Shown here piece after piece: positions 8,923 to 18,397 of a DNA stretch of 64,000 nt (the stretch's first letter is position 1; each line of letters opens with the position of its first letter). The translations under genes were made by a program, and so were the position numbers. The notes below the pieces were generated by a model that saw nothing but the letters and a program-made list of their open reading frames with translations, ran no database searches and had not been told where the DNA came from. This DNA is from JADLGL01 sp963732865 (lineage in GTDB: Bacteria; Pseudomonadota; Alphaproteobacteria; Rhizobiales; Kaistiaceae), in assembly GCA_963732865.1 (NCBI GenBank), contig CAVTBC010000001.1, forward strand, positions 372,001-436,000, read 5' to 3'.

Positions 8923-10875
8923 TTACATGCCGCCGGCAACTGCCTCCGGCAGAGCGAACACATAGAGTGTCGAACCCGCACGGCGGTAACGGTCGGCGTC
9001 ATTGGCCGCGTCGTTGACGTTAACAGCGGAGGTGTTGGAGCCCGACGCGATGATGGCGATATATTCCTTGCCATCATGCATGTAGGCGATCGCCGACTGG
9101 TTGAACTGCGAGCCCGTCGGGAACGACCAAACCGGAGCGCCGGTCTCGGCGTTGTAGGCGTGCATCGCACCGTCGTTGGAACCGCCCTGGAACACCAGGC
9201 CGCCAGCCGTCGAGAACACCGGAGTGTTGTTGTTCGGTGTGTACTCGACCTTCCAAGCAGTCTGACCCGCAACCGGATCGATCGCCTGGAGTTGTCCGGC
9301 AACCGTCGTCGGATTGCCGTCGGTGCCGAACGGACCGAAGATCGGGCCGAGCGGGTTGAACGCCTCGAGGACATAGCCCTCGCCGGCGACATACTCGCCC
9401 TCGGTGGCACGCAGACCGCCGCAGCCATTGGTGGTCGCGACATAGTAGAGGCCGGTCTGGTCAGAATAGGATTCGTTCTGCCAGTTGCGGGCCTGAATGA
9501 ACGGGCAGACATAGACTTCGGTACCGGTGAAGTCCGGGTCGGCGCGCTGGTCGGCCGTGAAGATGTCCTGACCGGTGGTGTAGTTGGCGCGGTCAGAGGC
9601 ATTGGTGAACTCGAGCGTCTCGATATTGTAGCTCGGACGACCGGTGTCGAGGTTCACGCCCGTCATGAAGTTCGTGTAAACGAACGGCCACGGGTCGTTG
9701 AGGAGCTGGCCGTTGGACCGGTCCCAGACATAGAACCAGCCGGTACGGGCTGCCTTCATGGCGGTGTGCTCGACCGAACCATCGCCATTCATGTCGACAT
9801 CGACCAGCGGCGTGTTCAGCGGCTCGTCATAGTCCCACGATTCCTGCGGATCCATGTTGTAGGCCCAGATCAGCTCACCGGTGGTGGCGTCACGGGACAT
9901 CATGGAGGCGCACCAGTTATTCTTGTAGCTCTGGATGCCGTTGTTGGCATCGAGATCGACAACACCCCATTCGCGGCGATAGTCCGGGTTCCACGGACCG
10001 CAGTTGCCGGTCGAATAGAAGAACTGGTTGCTGGTCGGATCGTAGGTGAAGTAGCCCCAAACGGTGCCACCGCCACGACGCCAGGAATCGCCATACCACG
10101 TGGAGAGCGAGCCCTTCTTGTCGTCAGCGTAATACGGGTTGAAGCGCGGGCCGATGCCGACTTCGTTGTCCGGACCCATATTGTACATGACCCACTGGGT
10201 CTGGCCGGTGTGGATGTCGAAGGCCGAGACATGGCCGCGGACGCCCAATTCACCACCCTCGATGCCGATGATGTAGAGGTCGCCGATGATGATGCCGTTG
10301 CCCGGCGTATGCTCGCGGATGGTGACGTCAGCACCAACCGACCGCCACAGCGCCTCGCCGGTCTGCCCGTCGAGGGCGAAAACCTGACCGTCGATGGTGT
10401 GGTAGTAGATGTTGCCTTCGGCGTATTGCAGACCACGGGTCTGGGCGCCGCAGCAGGCCTGGAGGCCATGCTCACGGTCAACGTCCGGGCGGAACTCCCA
10501 CAGGATGTTGCCGTTGTTGTTGAGGTCGAGCGCCAGCACTTCGTTCGGGGCTTGGCCTGAGCCTTCCGACTGGTTGACCGGCGAGACGATGTACATGGTG
10601 TTGCCGACCACGAGAGGCGATGCCTCATACTGGTCGAGAACGCCGAGCTGCATCGTCCAGGCAATGGTCAGGTCGGCGACGTTGCTGGTGTTGATCTGAT
10701 CGAACGATGAGAAGTTGTGGCCGTCATAGGTGATGTTCGGCTGAACGATATCACCGGCGGCGATATGCGCCATCACGTCCGCGTTGGGTTCGGCGAAGGC
10801 GCTGGTTGCGAGACCGCAACCCGCTGCAAGAGCAACCACCGAGGTGGTGGCTTTCAACATAGTTCTGCTAGTCAT
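8923..10875 (-). CDS. PQQ-dependent alcohol/methanol dehydrogenase-type quinoprotein, copy 2
   Basis: A complete 650-residue periplasmic quinoprotein with signal peptide (cleavage after ATSAFA, near residue 28). It has the eight-bladed propeller repeats (for example GQTGEALWRS), vicinal Cys141-Cys142 that contact PQQ, and metal ligands Glu209 (GGELGVRG), Asn291 (TGNCGPWNP) and Asp348 (WDYDEP). Asp350, two residues after the catalytic aspartate, is the residue that distinguishes lanthanide-dependent XoxF/ExaF/PedH-type enzymes from calcium MxaF enzymes. There is no haem domain, so a separate cytochrome c is needed; none is in view, nor any pqq synthesis gene. The substrate is unknown. RBS AGGAGGG before the ATG; terminator at 8814-8850. 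Confidence 0.93.
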   Translation of the reverse strand: MTSRTMLKATTSVVALAAGCGLATSAFAEPNADVMAHIAAGDIVQPNITYDGHNFSSFDQINTSNVADLTIAWTMQLGVLDQYEASPLVVGNTMYIVSPVNQSEGSGQAPNEVLALDLNNNGNILWEFRPDVDREHGLQACCGAQTRGLQYAEGNIYYHTIDGQVFALDGQTGEALWRSVGADVTIREHTPGNGIIIGDLYIIGIEGGELGVRGHVSAFDIHTGQTQWVMYNMGPDNEVGIGPRFNPYYADDKKGSLSTWYGDSWRRGGGTVWGYFTYDPTSNQFFYSTGNCGPWNPDYRREWGVVDLDANNGIQSYKNNWCASMMSRDATTGELIWAYNMDPQESWDYDEPLNTPLVDVDMNGDGSVEHTAMKAARTGWFYVWDRSNGQLLNDPWPFVYTNFMTGVNLDTGRPSYNIETLEFTNASDRANYTTGQDIFTADQRADPDFTGTEVYVCPFIQARNWQNESYSDQTGLYYVATTNGCGGLRATEGEYVAGEGYVLEAFNPLGPIFGPFGTDGNPTTVAGQLQAIDPVAGQTAWKVEYTPNNNTPVFSTAGGLVFQGGSNDGAMHAYNAETGAPVWSFPTGSQFNQSAIAYMHDGKEYIAIIASGSNTSAVNVNDAANDADRYRRAGSTLYVFALPEAVAGGM

Positions 10876-10922
10876 TATTCCCTCCTAGCGGCCCCTTGCT
10901 GGAACCGCGTTTAACTTAGGTA

Positions 10923-10936
10923 CGAATAAGTATTCG
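10923..10936. promoter_or_regulatory. Inverted repeat in the PQQ dehydrogenase copy 2 promoter region
   Basis: CGAATA-AG-TATTCG is a perfect 6-bp inverted repeat about 50 bases upstream of the start codon, within A/T-rich sequence. The copy 1 promoter has a similar half site (GTATTCG at 7295-7301). Candidate operator; the regulator is unknown. Confidence 0.4.
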
Positions 10937-10967
10937 GGTATTTTCAGTTTACTCTCCGGTTGATCAT

Positions 10968-10976
10968 TCCTCCCTT
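10968..10976 (-). promoter_or_regulatory. Upstream motif shared by both PQQ dehydrogenase genes (copy 2 site)
   Basis: Minus-strand AAGGGAGGA about 93 bases before the start, matching the element at 7328-7336 in sequence and position. See that entry for the argument. Confidence 0.35.
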
Positions 10977-11533
10977 GTGGTTTTCGGTGACACCGGACTT
11001 CGGGTCGACTAAAACCCACCGCGGTTCACGGACAAAGACGCGCCTCAAGGGCGATCTCGCCCACGGAAGCGAAGCCTCCAGAGGCCGTTCACGTGGTTGC
11101 CGAAATCCTGCCTTCCCCTGAATTCACGCTGGTTTTTGACTTCTTGCTGAGTTGAAAACCCTGGCGCCCTGGCCTTAATGGCGGGCAGCTAGGAACCAGG
11201 AATGTTGTGAAAAGCCGGCGCGAGGACCGACCAATCTCGCAAGCGCTGTCTCCCATCCCCAAACAACGGCCTCTCATGCCAACGACGGCATTTCCTACGG
11301 GGCCTTTAGCTGGACTGTAGCACATAATGGAGGAACGTAACCCGCGTTTTCGCATATCACATTTTTGTGCATCCGCGGCGGAAGCATTAGCGTCGTCCGG
11401 AAGCTTGTGAACATTGGGCGATGGTACTTTGACGACTGTATAATTGCCATCGCCTCCCCTCGCTGTGCGAGAAGGGGCGCGATCTGGCCGGCCATCAACG
11501 GAAAGCCGTCAGACGCAGCGTCCGATGCAGAGG

Positions 11534-12049
11534 TCAGTTCGACTTTCGATGAAGGCGGTATTCGTGCCAGGTGAGCGCGAGCACGACGGCGTCGAGAACC
11601 GTCAGGCCGACCAACCAGACCGAGAAGCCGAGCGTGAGCTGATAGGTCTGGTAGACGATCAATAGGGCCAGCGCGGCCATGAAGACCGGATACGCCCACA
11701 TCTTACCCAGGAGCACCATCACCACGAGGAAGAGCTTCACCGCGCCGTGGCTGAAAAGATAGAGCGCCACGCTCGTCTTTGGGCTCAACGACAAGGCTTC
11801 GGCCCAACGGACCAGCGTTGCCGCGACAACGTCGTTCGGGTCTTCCAACAACTCATGCTGCGTTAGCCCGCGCACGAGGCGCAGAACGACATCCCCCGCG
11901 CCGAAGAAGAGCGCCCCGCCGGCGATCAACTCGATGGCGCTGTCGATGGCCTTCAGCCACAGGCTGATGCGAAACAGCCAGCCAATCTCGCGTTCGCGCT
12001 CGCTGGCCTTATCGGCGGCAAGTTCGGTCGCTGGTTCCATGTGCGCCAT
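11534..12049 (-). CDS. DUF2127 family membrane protein
   Basis: About 171 residues with four hydrophobic segments. After an acidic, soluble N-terminus the core begins with FRISLWLKAIDSAIELIAGG, the family-typical first helix with Lys and acidic residues inside the membrane segment, followed by helices near residues 100, 120 and 145. DUF2127 proteins have no established function. The start at 12049 (or the ATG at 12040) is chosen because the upstream extension is low-complexity and lacks an RBS. It is divergent from the phytase-like gene, with a 196-base shared upstream region. Confidence 0.75.
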   Translation of the reverse strand: MAHMEPATELAADKASEREREIGWLFRISLWLKAIDSAIELIAGGALFFGAGDVVLRLVRGLTQHELLEDPNDVVAATLVRWAEALSLSPKTSVALYLFSHGAVKLFLVVMVLLGKMWAYPVFMAALALLIVYQTYQLTLGFSVWLVGLTVLDAVVLALTWHEYRLHRKSN

Positions 12050-12245
12050 ATGGCCCCGTTTTCGTGGCAGCCAAGCCCTACGCCCGATCCCGGCGATTCG
12101 CGCGCGGGTCGTTTGTGCGCCAGGCCCGCATTCTTTGCCATCCCGCGCGACATCCAACTGTCACGGCTTTTCCGGAAGGTCCTGCGCCCATCCAAGGGCC
12201 GAGATTCTCTTCTTGGCCCCCTTCCAATCCAAGGGAACGCAGACC

Positions 12246-13598
12246 ATGCGGAGCAGAAAGCTTCTCTACCTCTTCTCGACCGTCGCTCTGGTGGCATCGA
12301 CCGCCCACGCCGAAGTCGTCATGCTGGCCAGCGGCACGCTGACGGGCAGCTCGGCCGGTCCGAACGCAGATCTTTCCCACCTCACCGGCACGCTGGAAAA
12401 CGGCCTCCCGGCGAACATTCTCGGCGGCATCGGCTCAGGCTTTGCCTATGCCGGCGGCAATGTGTTTCTGGGCGTCCCGGATCGCGGGCCCAACGCCACC
12501 GCCTATAACGACGGCATCAACGACACGGTGTCGTTCATCGACCGCATCGACGCTATGACGATCACACTTTCGCCGGCGCCGGCGGGATCCGACCTGCCGT
12601 TTGTCCTGACACCGGTCCTTGACGAGACGGTGCTCCTGTGGAGCCCGACGCCGCTCGTTTATGGCGACGGCGCCGCCTTCGGCGTTCCCAATGGCGCGCC
12701 GGCGGAAAACACCGCCGACCATTACTATCTCACCGGCCGCTCCGACAATTTCGACCCGGCCACCAATTCGGGCAACGCTGCCGACGCCCGGTTCGATCCC
12801 GAATCCATCCGCGTCTCCAATGATGGCCGGAGCATCTTCATCAGCGACGAATACGGCCCGTATCTCTACCAGTTCGACCGCGCGACCGGCGAACGCGTCC
12901 GCTCCTTTGAGCTTCCGGCAAACCTCTATTCCGATGTGGTCTCGCAGGATGGCGCCTATGAGATCGACAACGCCACGGTCGGCCGGACCGCCAATAAGGG
13001 CATGGAATCAATCGCGATCACGCCGGACGGCACGATGCTGGTCGGCGTCATGCAGGCGGCGCTCGTGCAGGATGCCGCAGACGATGCCTCGAAGAAGGTC
13101 GTGCGCATCGTGACGATCGACATCGCGAGCGGCGAGACGCACGAATACGCCTACCAGTTGACCACCGGCTCGGGCGTCAGCGACATCGTCGCCATCAACG
13201 ACCATCAGTTCCTGGTCGACGAGCGCGACGGCAAGGGCCTCGGCGACGGCAGCAACGCCGTGGTCAAGCAGTTCTTCATTATCGACATTGATGGCGCCAC
13301 GGAAGTCACCGACCAGACGGGCGCCGATCTTGCCGCCGCCGCGGTCGAGAAGACGTTGTTCATTGATCTGGTCGCCGTCCTTGGCGACAACGGCGTCACT
13401 CCGGATCAAGTGCCGTCGAAGATCGAAGGCCTCGCCTTCGGCCAGGATGTGACGATGGACGGCGTAACCTATCACACGCTCTACGTCGCCAATGACAACG
13501 ACTTCCTGCCTGATGAAGCTGGTCCGAATCTCTTCTACGTACTCGGCTTCACGGACGAGGATCTGCCCGGCTTCGTGCCGCAGCAGATCGCGCCCTAG
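12246..13598 (+). CDS. Esterase-like activity of phytase family protein, secreted
   Basis: A 450-residue protein with a Sec signal (MRSRKLLYLFSTVALVASTAHA) and a beta-propeller-like body containing VPDRGPNAT near residue 78, FDPESIRVSNDGRSIFISDEYGP around residue 180, NKGMESIAITPDG near 252 and IEGLAFG near 395. These are hallmarks of the phytase-like esterase family (PF13449), predicted to be periplasmic phosphoesterases. Actual substrates are poorly known. The longer upstream frame lacks an RBS; AGGGAA precedes the chosen ATG. A hairpin follows the stop and the downstream genes are convergent. Confidence 0.83.
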   Translation: MRSRKLLYLFSTVALVASTAHAEVVMLASGTLTGSSAGPNADLSHLTGTLENGLPANILGGIGSGFAYAGGNVFLGVPDRGPNATAYNDGINDTVSFIDRIDAMTITLSPAPAGSDLPFVLTPVLDETVLLWSPTPLVYGDGAAFGVPNGAPAENTADHYYLTGRSDNFDPATNSGNAADARFDPESIRVSNDGRSIFISDEYGPYLYQFDRATGERVRSFELPANLYSDVVSQDGAYEIDNATVGRTANKGMESIAITPDGTMLVGVMQAALVQDAADDASKKVVRIVTIDIASGETHEYAYQLTTGSGVSDIVAINDHQFLVDERDGKGLGDGSNAVVKQFFIIDIDGATEVTDQTGADLAAAAVEKTLFIDLVAVLGDNGVTPDQVPSKIEGLAFGQDVTMDGVTYHTLYVANDNDFLPDEAGPNLFYVLGFTDEDLPGFVPQQIAP

Positions 13599-13612
13599 GC
13601 CGTCACGGCATC

Positions 13613-13638
13613 GGGCCCGGCGCATCGCGGCCGGGCCC
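13613..13638. terminator. GC-rich hairpin between convergent genes
   Basis: GGGCCCGGC pairs with GCCGGGCCC over an eight-base loop (13622-13629). It lies 15 bases after the phytase-like gene and before the DUF1501 stop. No T-tract follows, so it is either a weak bidirectional terminator or just a stable intergenic hairpin. Confidence 0.4.
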
Positions 13639-13705
13639 TATCCGGCGGTCGGACGAAGCGCTGGACGCCGCCTGGAACAATTGCGCCCTGCCGCGGGAAC
13701 GGCGC

Positions 13706-14932
13706 TCAGACGATCAGTCCGTTGATCGGTGTGACGCCGCTGCTGTCAGGGAAGACGACTTCCGCCAGGGCTTGAGCGGAAATGCCGAGATGGTCGGCGA
13801 GGACGCCTTTGAGCACGGCGCGGAGATCGGTCGTCGGGTTGAGATCGCGACCGTCCAGAAGTTGCGATGCCTGCAGGCCGGGCCAATCGGAGATGACACG
13901 GCCCCCGGCGATGGCCCCGCCCATGAGGAGCGCAACGGTTCCTGTCCCATGATCGGTCCCTTCGTTGCCATTGCCGCGCGCGGTTCGGCCAAACTCGGTG
14001 ACGACGACGATCGCCGTCTCGCTCCAGATTGAGGCGATGCCGGCGCTGAGTGTTTCGAGGCCGGCGTCCAGCGCCGCAAGAAGGCCTGCGAGGCGGCCGT
14101 TTTCGGCACCCTCAGCGACATGCGTATCCCAGCCATCGAAGCTCAGGACGGCGATACGCGGCCCTTCCGGCTCAAGCAGAAGATTGGCGGTTCCTTGCGC
14201 GATGGCCGTGTAGCCGGCACGCAGGTCGCCACCCGCCGGCCCGGTCATGCCTCCCATCGTCATCATCTCGAGTTCGACACCAGCTTCGAGCACACGCGCG
14301 AGTTCCGGGTCCTGATGACGATAGAGGTCCATCAGGCGTTCGGTCGTGTCTGTGCCCGCCTGGCGGAAGGCCTGCGGCGTCCAACTGAGAACCGGCGCCG
14401 GGCCGCGCAGGATGAGCGGCACGGTCGGGCTGACGGCAAGGCCGGTCACCGGTGCAATCCGCCCCGCCACAGGCAGGATGCCAACGGCCCGGTTGAGCCA
14501 GCCGGTGCTCACCGCCTGCGGTCCGGGCATGCCGTTTTCCAGCACATCCTGCCCGTCAAAATGCGAGCGGTCGCGATAGGGCGTGGCGGCGGCGTGAACG
14601 ACCAACGCGTCGCCGTCGAGATAGCGCCGGTGGAAATTGGGCAGCGCGTCGTTGAGGCCGAAGAAGCCGTCAAGCGACAGCGTCGCCTCATGGCCGGCAG
14701 CACCGATGGCCATGTCGCCACGGAGCGCTGCATATCCGGGATCGCCGATCGGGGGCACGGCCGCCAGGCCGTCAAGGGCGCCGCGCAGGATCACCACCAC
14801 CAGCCGTGGATCGTCGCTCGCGGCGAAGGCGAGCCGAGGCATCTGCGCCCAAGCGACGAGCGCCCCGGCAGAGGTCAGGAAACTGCGACGGGTGGGACGG
14901 AAAAGCGAATTCCGCAGAAGGTCGCTGGTCAT
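13706..14932 (-). CDS. DUF1501 domain protein (sulfatase-like fold, Tat-exported)
   Basis: A 408-residue protein with a twin-arginine signal (RRSFLTSAG, residues 15-23) followed by a hydrophobic stretch ending LAFA. The body has the DUF1501 features: VVILRGALDGLA near residue 47, DGDALVVHAAATPYRDRSHFDGQD near residue 106, and WDTHVAEGAENGRLAGLLAALD around residue 270, then VVTEFGRTARGNGNEGTDHGTG near 310. The metal-type Asp/His residues resemble the alkaline phosphatase/sulfatase superfamily. It starts four bases after the DUF1800 gene, and the two families are nearly always paired in bacteria, suggesting one secreted complex; the biochemical role is unknown. Confidence 0.85.
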   Translation of the reverse strand: MTSDLLRNSLFRPTRRSFLTSAGALVAWAQMPRLAFAASDDPRLVVVILRGALDGLAAVPPIGDPGYAALRGDMAIGAAGHEATLSLDGFFGLNDALPNFHRRYLDGDALVVHAAATPYRDRSHFDGQDVLENGMPGPQAVSTGWLNRAVGILPVAGRIAPVTGLAVSPTVPLILRGPAPVLSWTPQAFRQAGTDTTERLMDLYRHQDPELARVLEAGVELEMMTMGGMTGPAGGDLRAGYTAIAQGTANLLLEPEGPRIAVLSFDGWDTHVAEGAENGRLAGLLAALDAGLETLSAGIASIWSETAIVVVTEFGRTARGNGNEGTDHGTGTVALLMGGAIAGGRVISDWPGLQASQLLDGRDLNPTTDLRAVLKGVLADHLGISAQALAEVVFPDSSGVTPINGLIV

Positions 14933-14936
14933 CTTC

Positions 14937-16283
14937 CTACGTCCTTTGAAACTCTGGGCACATCAGCAGCAGAGCAATTGCCTGATTGCGCGATTCCGCC
15001 TGGAGGATCTCGGTGCGGGTGTCGTCCGAGACATCCGGCCCGAGAACCAGATCAATCAGTTCGCTAGGCTGGTAGCGGGGATTGGCGCCCTGCCCGACGA
15101 GCTCAGCGAGATCTATGCGGTTAGTGATCGCGTCGGGTGCCAGCCAAGTGGCCGATTCATCCGAGAAGCCCTCCGGCGAGGGCGGATCCCACATCGGCTC
15201 GCCGAGGGTTTGCAGGATGCCGACGACGACGCGCGGCTCAGGCGCGTATGCGATGGCGCGGATCGCCGACCAGACGAAGAGCTGCGGCGGCTTGAGTTTC
15301 GTGGCGTTCGCATTTGCTTCCTCGGAGTCGACCATGGCGAGGGCGACGGCCTTCAGGTCGCCGCCGCTGCGCGTGAAGACCTCGGCAAGCGTATCGACCA
15401 ATGCGGCGGGCGGGTCGTCGGCCACGAAATGGCGGACGAGCTTGAAGGCGATATGGCGGGCCGTGGCCGGGTGCTCGGCCAGCATGTCGAGCACGGCTTC
15501 GCCCTGATCCTGCCCGCCGGCCGGATAGGTGGTCCCCATTATGACCTGTGCTCCAGGCTCATGCGCTACATCGCGAAACACGAACGCACCGACCAGATCG
15601 GCCTGTCCCGGCCGGCCGACATAGGACCAGCCGGTCAGGATATTCGCCATGGCAATGACGTCGGCCTGCGTATAGCCGGCATCGACGCCGATCGTGTGGA
15701 GTTCCATCAATTCGCGGGCGTGGTTCTCGTTGAGGCCCGTGCCGTTGCGCCGCCCGGCCAGCGAATTGGGGCCGACCGAGTCGGCGTTGTTGAGATAGGT
15801 GAGCATTGCCGGGTGTTTGGTCACGGCGCCCAGCATGTCGCGGAAATTGCCGAAGACGAAGGGCCGGATCGCCTCGCGTTCGAAACAGCCGACGAGCGAT
15901 CGCTCGATGATTCCGGCCCCTGCGGCGACGGCGAAGTGGTTGGTCCAGAAGGCTACAAGCCGTTCGGCGAAACCGAGGCGGACATCCTGATAGCGGGTCA
16001 GGCGTGCGGCTATCTCGCCTAGGAAGATGGCCTGCGGCGCCGGGGTGTCGGGATTGCGCGCAGGCGGCGCGGCGGCTTGCTGGCCGCCTTGCAGCATTTG
16101 GCGATACTGGATCAGCTCAAGGAAGGCGCCGCCGGCGTCAAGCAAATCGGGGCCCGCCAAGAGCGCGACGTCCGGCGCATCAGCCTCGTCACGGACTGCA
16201 TCGCGAATATCGGTGTAGGCGGCGAGGTCGCCGGGCCGCGGCCCGAGGCCGAAGCGTTGAAAGCCGCCGGCAAGTCCGATCAT
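14937..16283 (-). CDS. DUF1800 domain protein
   Basis: A 448-residue protein with family landmarks: ERLVAFWTNHFAV near residue 110, the segment with LTYLNNADSVG near 160, GLNENHARELMELHTIGVDAGYTQADV around residues 180-205, GWSYVG, and HIAFKLVRHFVADDPP near 290. Function is not established; DUF1800 and DUF1501 are co-encoded and this gene is the first of the pair. No clear signal peptide, so export, if any, would rely on its Tat partner or is masked by the start choice. Confidence 0.85.
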   Translation of the reverse strand: MIGLAGGFQRFGLGPRPGDLAAYTDIRDAVRDEADAPDVALLAGPDLLDAGGAFLELIQYRQMLQGGQQAAAPPARNPDTPAPQAIFLGEIAARLTRYQDVRLGFAERLVAFWTNHFAVAAGAGIIERSLVGCFEREAIRPFVFGNFRDMLGAVTKHPAMLTYLNNADSVGPNSLAGRRNGTGLNENHARELMELHTIGVDAGYTQADVIAMANILTGWSYVGRPGQADLVGAFVFRDVAHEPGAQVIMGTTYPAGGQDQGEAVLDMLAEHPATARHIAFKLVRHFVADDPPAALVDTLAEVFTRSGGDLKAVALAMVDSEEANANATKLKPPQLFVWSAIRAIAYAPEPRVVVGILQTLGEPMWDPPSPEGFSDESATWLAPDAITNRIDLAELVGQGANPRYQPSELIDLVLGPDVSDDTRTEILQAESRNQAIALLLMCPEFQRT

Positions 16284-16525
16284 GCTCGTCGCTCCCTTTG
16301 ACGTGCGGTGATCTCACCCGTCAGCCTTCTTTCTCGAACTTGGCGAGTAAAGGGCGAGTTGCCGGAACCGGCCGCCTTAATTGTATCAATGCGTATCCGA
16401 GGGCTCGGTAGTGACAGCCGGAGACAGAAAGCCGCCAGAACCCGCGGCTTTCATGCGTTTTACCGGCGGGCATGGACCCCGCAGGGCGCTGGGTCTAAAC
16501 CGCTGCTCCCCTGAAGGCGCTCGAA

Positions 16526-18386
16526 ATGTTCAAGTTCTTTGAATCGCGCATTGATATCTTTCCCGAGTCCGCTCCGGCGACGCCGCCGCGGACTTTGCTG
16601 CGATTCCTGCTGCATTTCTCTCGGCCGCTACTGCCATGGATCGGCGCCGTCGCGGTGTTGACGGCCCTCCGGTCGATCGCCGAGTTGACCTTCATCGCCT
16701 TCCTTGGCGGCATCGTCGACTGGCTGACCTCAGCCGACCAAGCGACCTTCCTCCCCGACCGTGGCGGCGAGCTGGCCGCGATGGCAGCGCTGGTGGTCGT
16801 CGGCTATCCGACGCTGGTGCTCCTCCAGTCGCTCATTCACTATCAGACCGTGTTCGGCAATCAGCCGATGCTCGCCCGCTGGCTGATGCACCGCTACGTG
16901 CTGAAGCAGAGCCTCAGCTTCTTCCAGAACGAGTTCGCCGGGCGCGTCGCCACGAAGGTGATGCAGACCGCGCAAGCGGTCCGCGATGTGCTCGATAAGA
17001 TCGTCGAGGTGTTCGTCTACGTCATCGTCTATTTCATCGGCGCCATCATCCTCGTGGCGAAGGCCGATACGCTCCTCATCATCCCGCTGGTGCTGTGGCT
17101 CGTCGGCTATGTCGGCATCGTCAGCTATTTCGTGCCGCGCATGCGGAAGGTCTCCGAGGCACAGGCGAACGCCCGCGCAGTGCTCACCGGCCGCGTCGTC
17201 GACAGCTACACGAACATCCAGACCGTGAAGCTCTTCGCGCATGCCCGGCGAGAGGAGAACTACGCGCGATCGGCGATGGTCGACTTCATGGGCACGGTCT
17301 ATCCGATGTTCCGCCTGACGACGCGCCTCAACGTGTCCCTTGAGGTCCTCAACGCGCTCCTGCTTGCCTCGATCGCCGGCGTCGCGATCTACGCCTGGAC
17401 GCTTGGCGCCGTGTCGCTGGGCGCCATCGCGGTCGGAGCGGCGCTGGCCTTACGGATCCGCTCGACATCGCAGTGGATCGTCTGGGAAGTCTCGGGCCTG
17501 TTCGAGGAGATCGGCGTCGTCCAGGACGGCCTGCACACGATCGCCCAGCCGCTGGCCGTCACCGACAAGCCGGACGCCAGGGACCTTGAGGTCACGCGCG
17601 GCGAAATCCGCTTCGAGAACATCCGCTTCCACTACGGACGGGACGCCGGCGTGATCGAGGATTTGTCGCTCACCATCGCGCCGGGCGAGAAGGTCGGCCT
17701 GGTCGGCCGCTCCGGAGCCGGCAAGTCGACGCTGGTCAACCTCCTTCTCCGCTTCTTCGATCTGGAAGGCGGACGCATCCTCATCGACGGACAGGACGTC
17801 GCCGACGTAACGCAGGAGAGCCTGCGCCGCCGCATCGGTCTGGTGACGCAGGACACTTCGCTCCTGCATCGTTCAATCCGTGACAACATCCTCTATGGCA
17901 GCCCCGAAGCCAGCGAGGCGGACATTATCGAGGCGGCGCAGCGCGCCCATGCCGATGAGTTCATCCGCAGCGTTGCGGACCCCGATGGGCATGGCGGCTA
18001 TGACGCCCATGTCGGCGAGCGCGGGCGTCAAGCTCTCCGGCGGTCAGCGACAGCGCATCGCCATCGCCCGGGTGTTCCTCAAGAACGCGCCGATCCTCAT
18101 CCTGGACGAGGCCACGTCGTCGCTGGATTCGGAGGTCGAGGCGGCGATCCAGGAACATCTCCTGACGCTGATGGCAGGCAAGACCGTCATCGCCATCGCG
18201 CATCGCCTGTCGACGATCGCCATGCTCGACCGGCTGGTGGTGATGGATCAGGGCCGCATCGTCGAGACCGGGACGCATCAAGAACTGCTGGAGCTCGGCG
18301 GCATCTATGCCCAGCTTTGGCATCGCCAGTCCGGCGGGTTCCTCGGCGGTGCCGCCGCGAAGGACGCGCTTCAGGCGGCCGAATAG
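16526..18386 (+). CDS. ABC exporter, fused permease and ATPase (frame-disrupted)
   Basis: About 619 residues after one correction: a type IV (ABCB-like) exporter half-transporter. The first 330 residues hold six hydrophobic segments. The ATPase has Walker A GRSGAGKST (about residue 395), Q-loop VTQDTSLLH, signature LSGGQRQR, Walker B ILILDEATSSLD and H-loop IAIAHRLST. The frame breaks between GERG and VKLSGG: one extra G at 18023-18025 moves the signature, Walker B and H-loop into the next frame. It would work as a homodimer at the inner membrane; lipid or drug export is possible but unassigned. RBS AAGG upstream. Confidence 0.87.
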
Positions 18387-18397
18387 ACGGCCCGGCG

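Larger units (their letters stand above)
10876..11533. other. Intergenic region upstream of PQQ dehydrogenase copy 2
   Basis: About 660 bases without a supported gene. The first 100 bases hold the dehydrogenase leader, with the inverted repeat at 10923-10936 and the shared motif at 10968-10976. From 11000 to 11533 I see only short frames on both strands without motifs, and nothing repeat-like. Confidence 0.5.

Noticed and set aside
8908..10560. Plus-strand open frame of 550 codons opposite PQQ dehydrogenase copy 2
   Set aside because: It is the antisense shadow of a strongly supported gene; the low stop frequency follows from GC-rich codon use. A similar frame (5279-6409) lies opposite copy 1.
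14120..16022. Plus-strand open frames over the DUF1501-DUF1800 pair
   Set aside because: Antisense shadows; the minus-strand frames carry the family motifs and a four-base gap.
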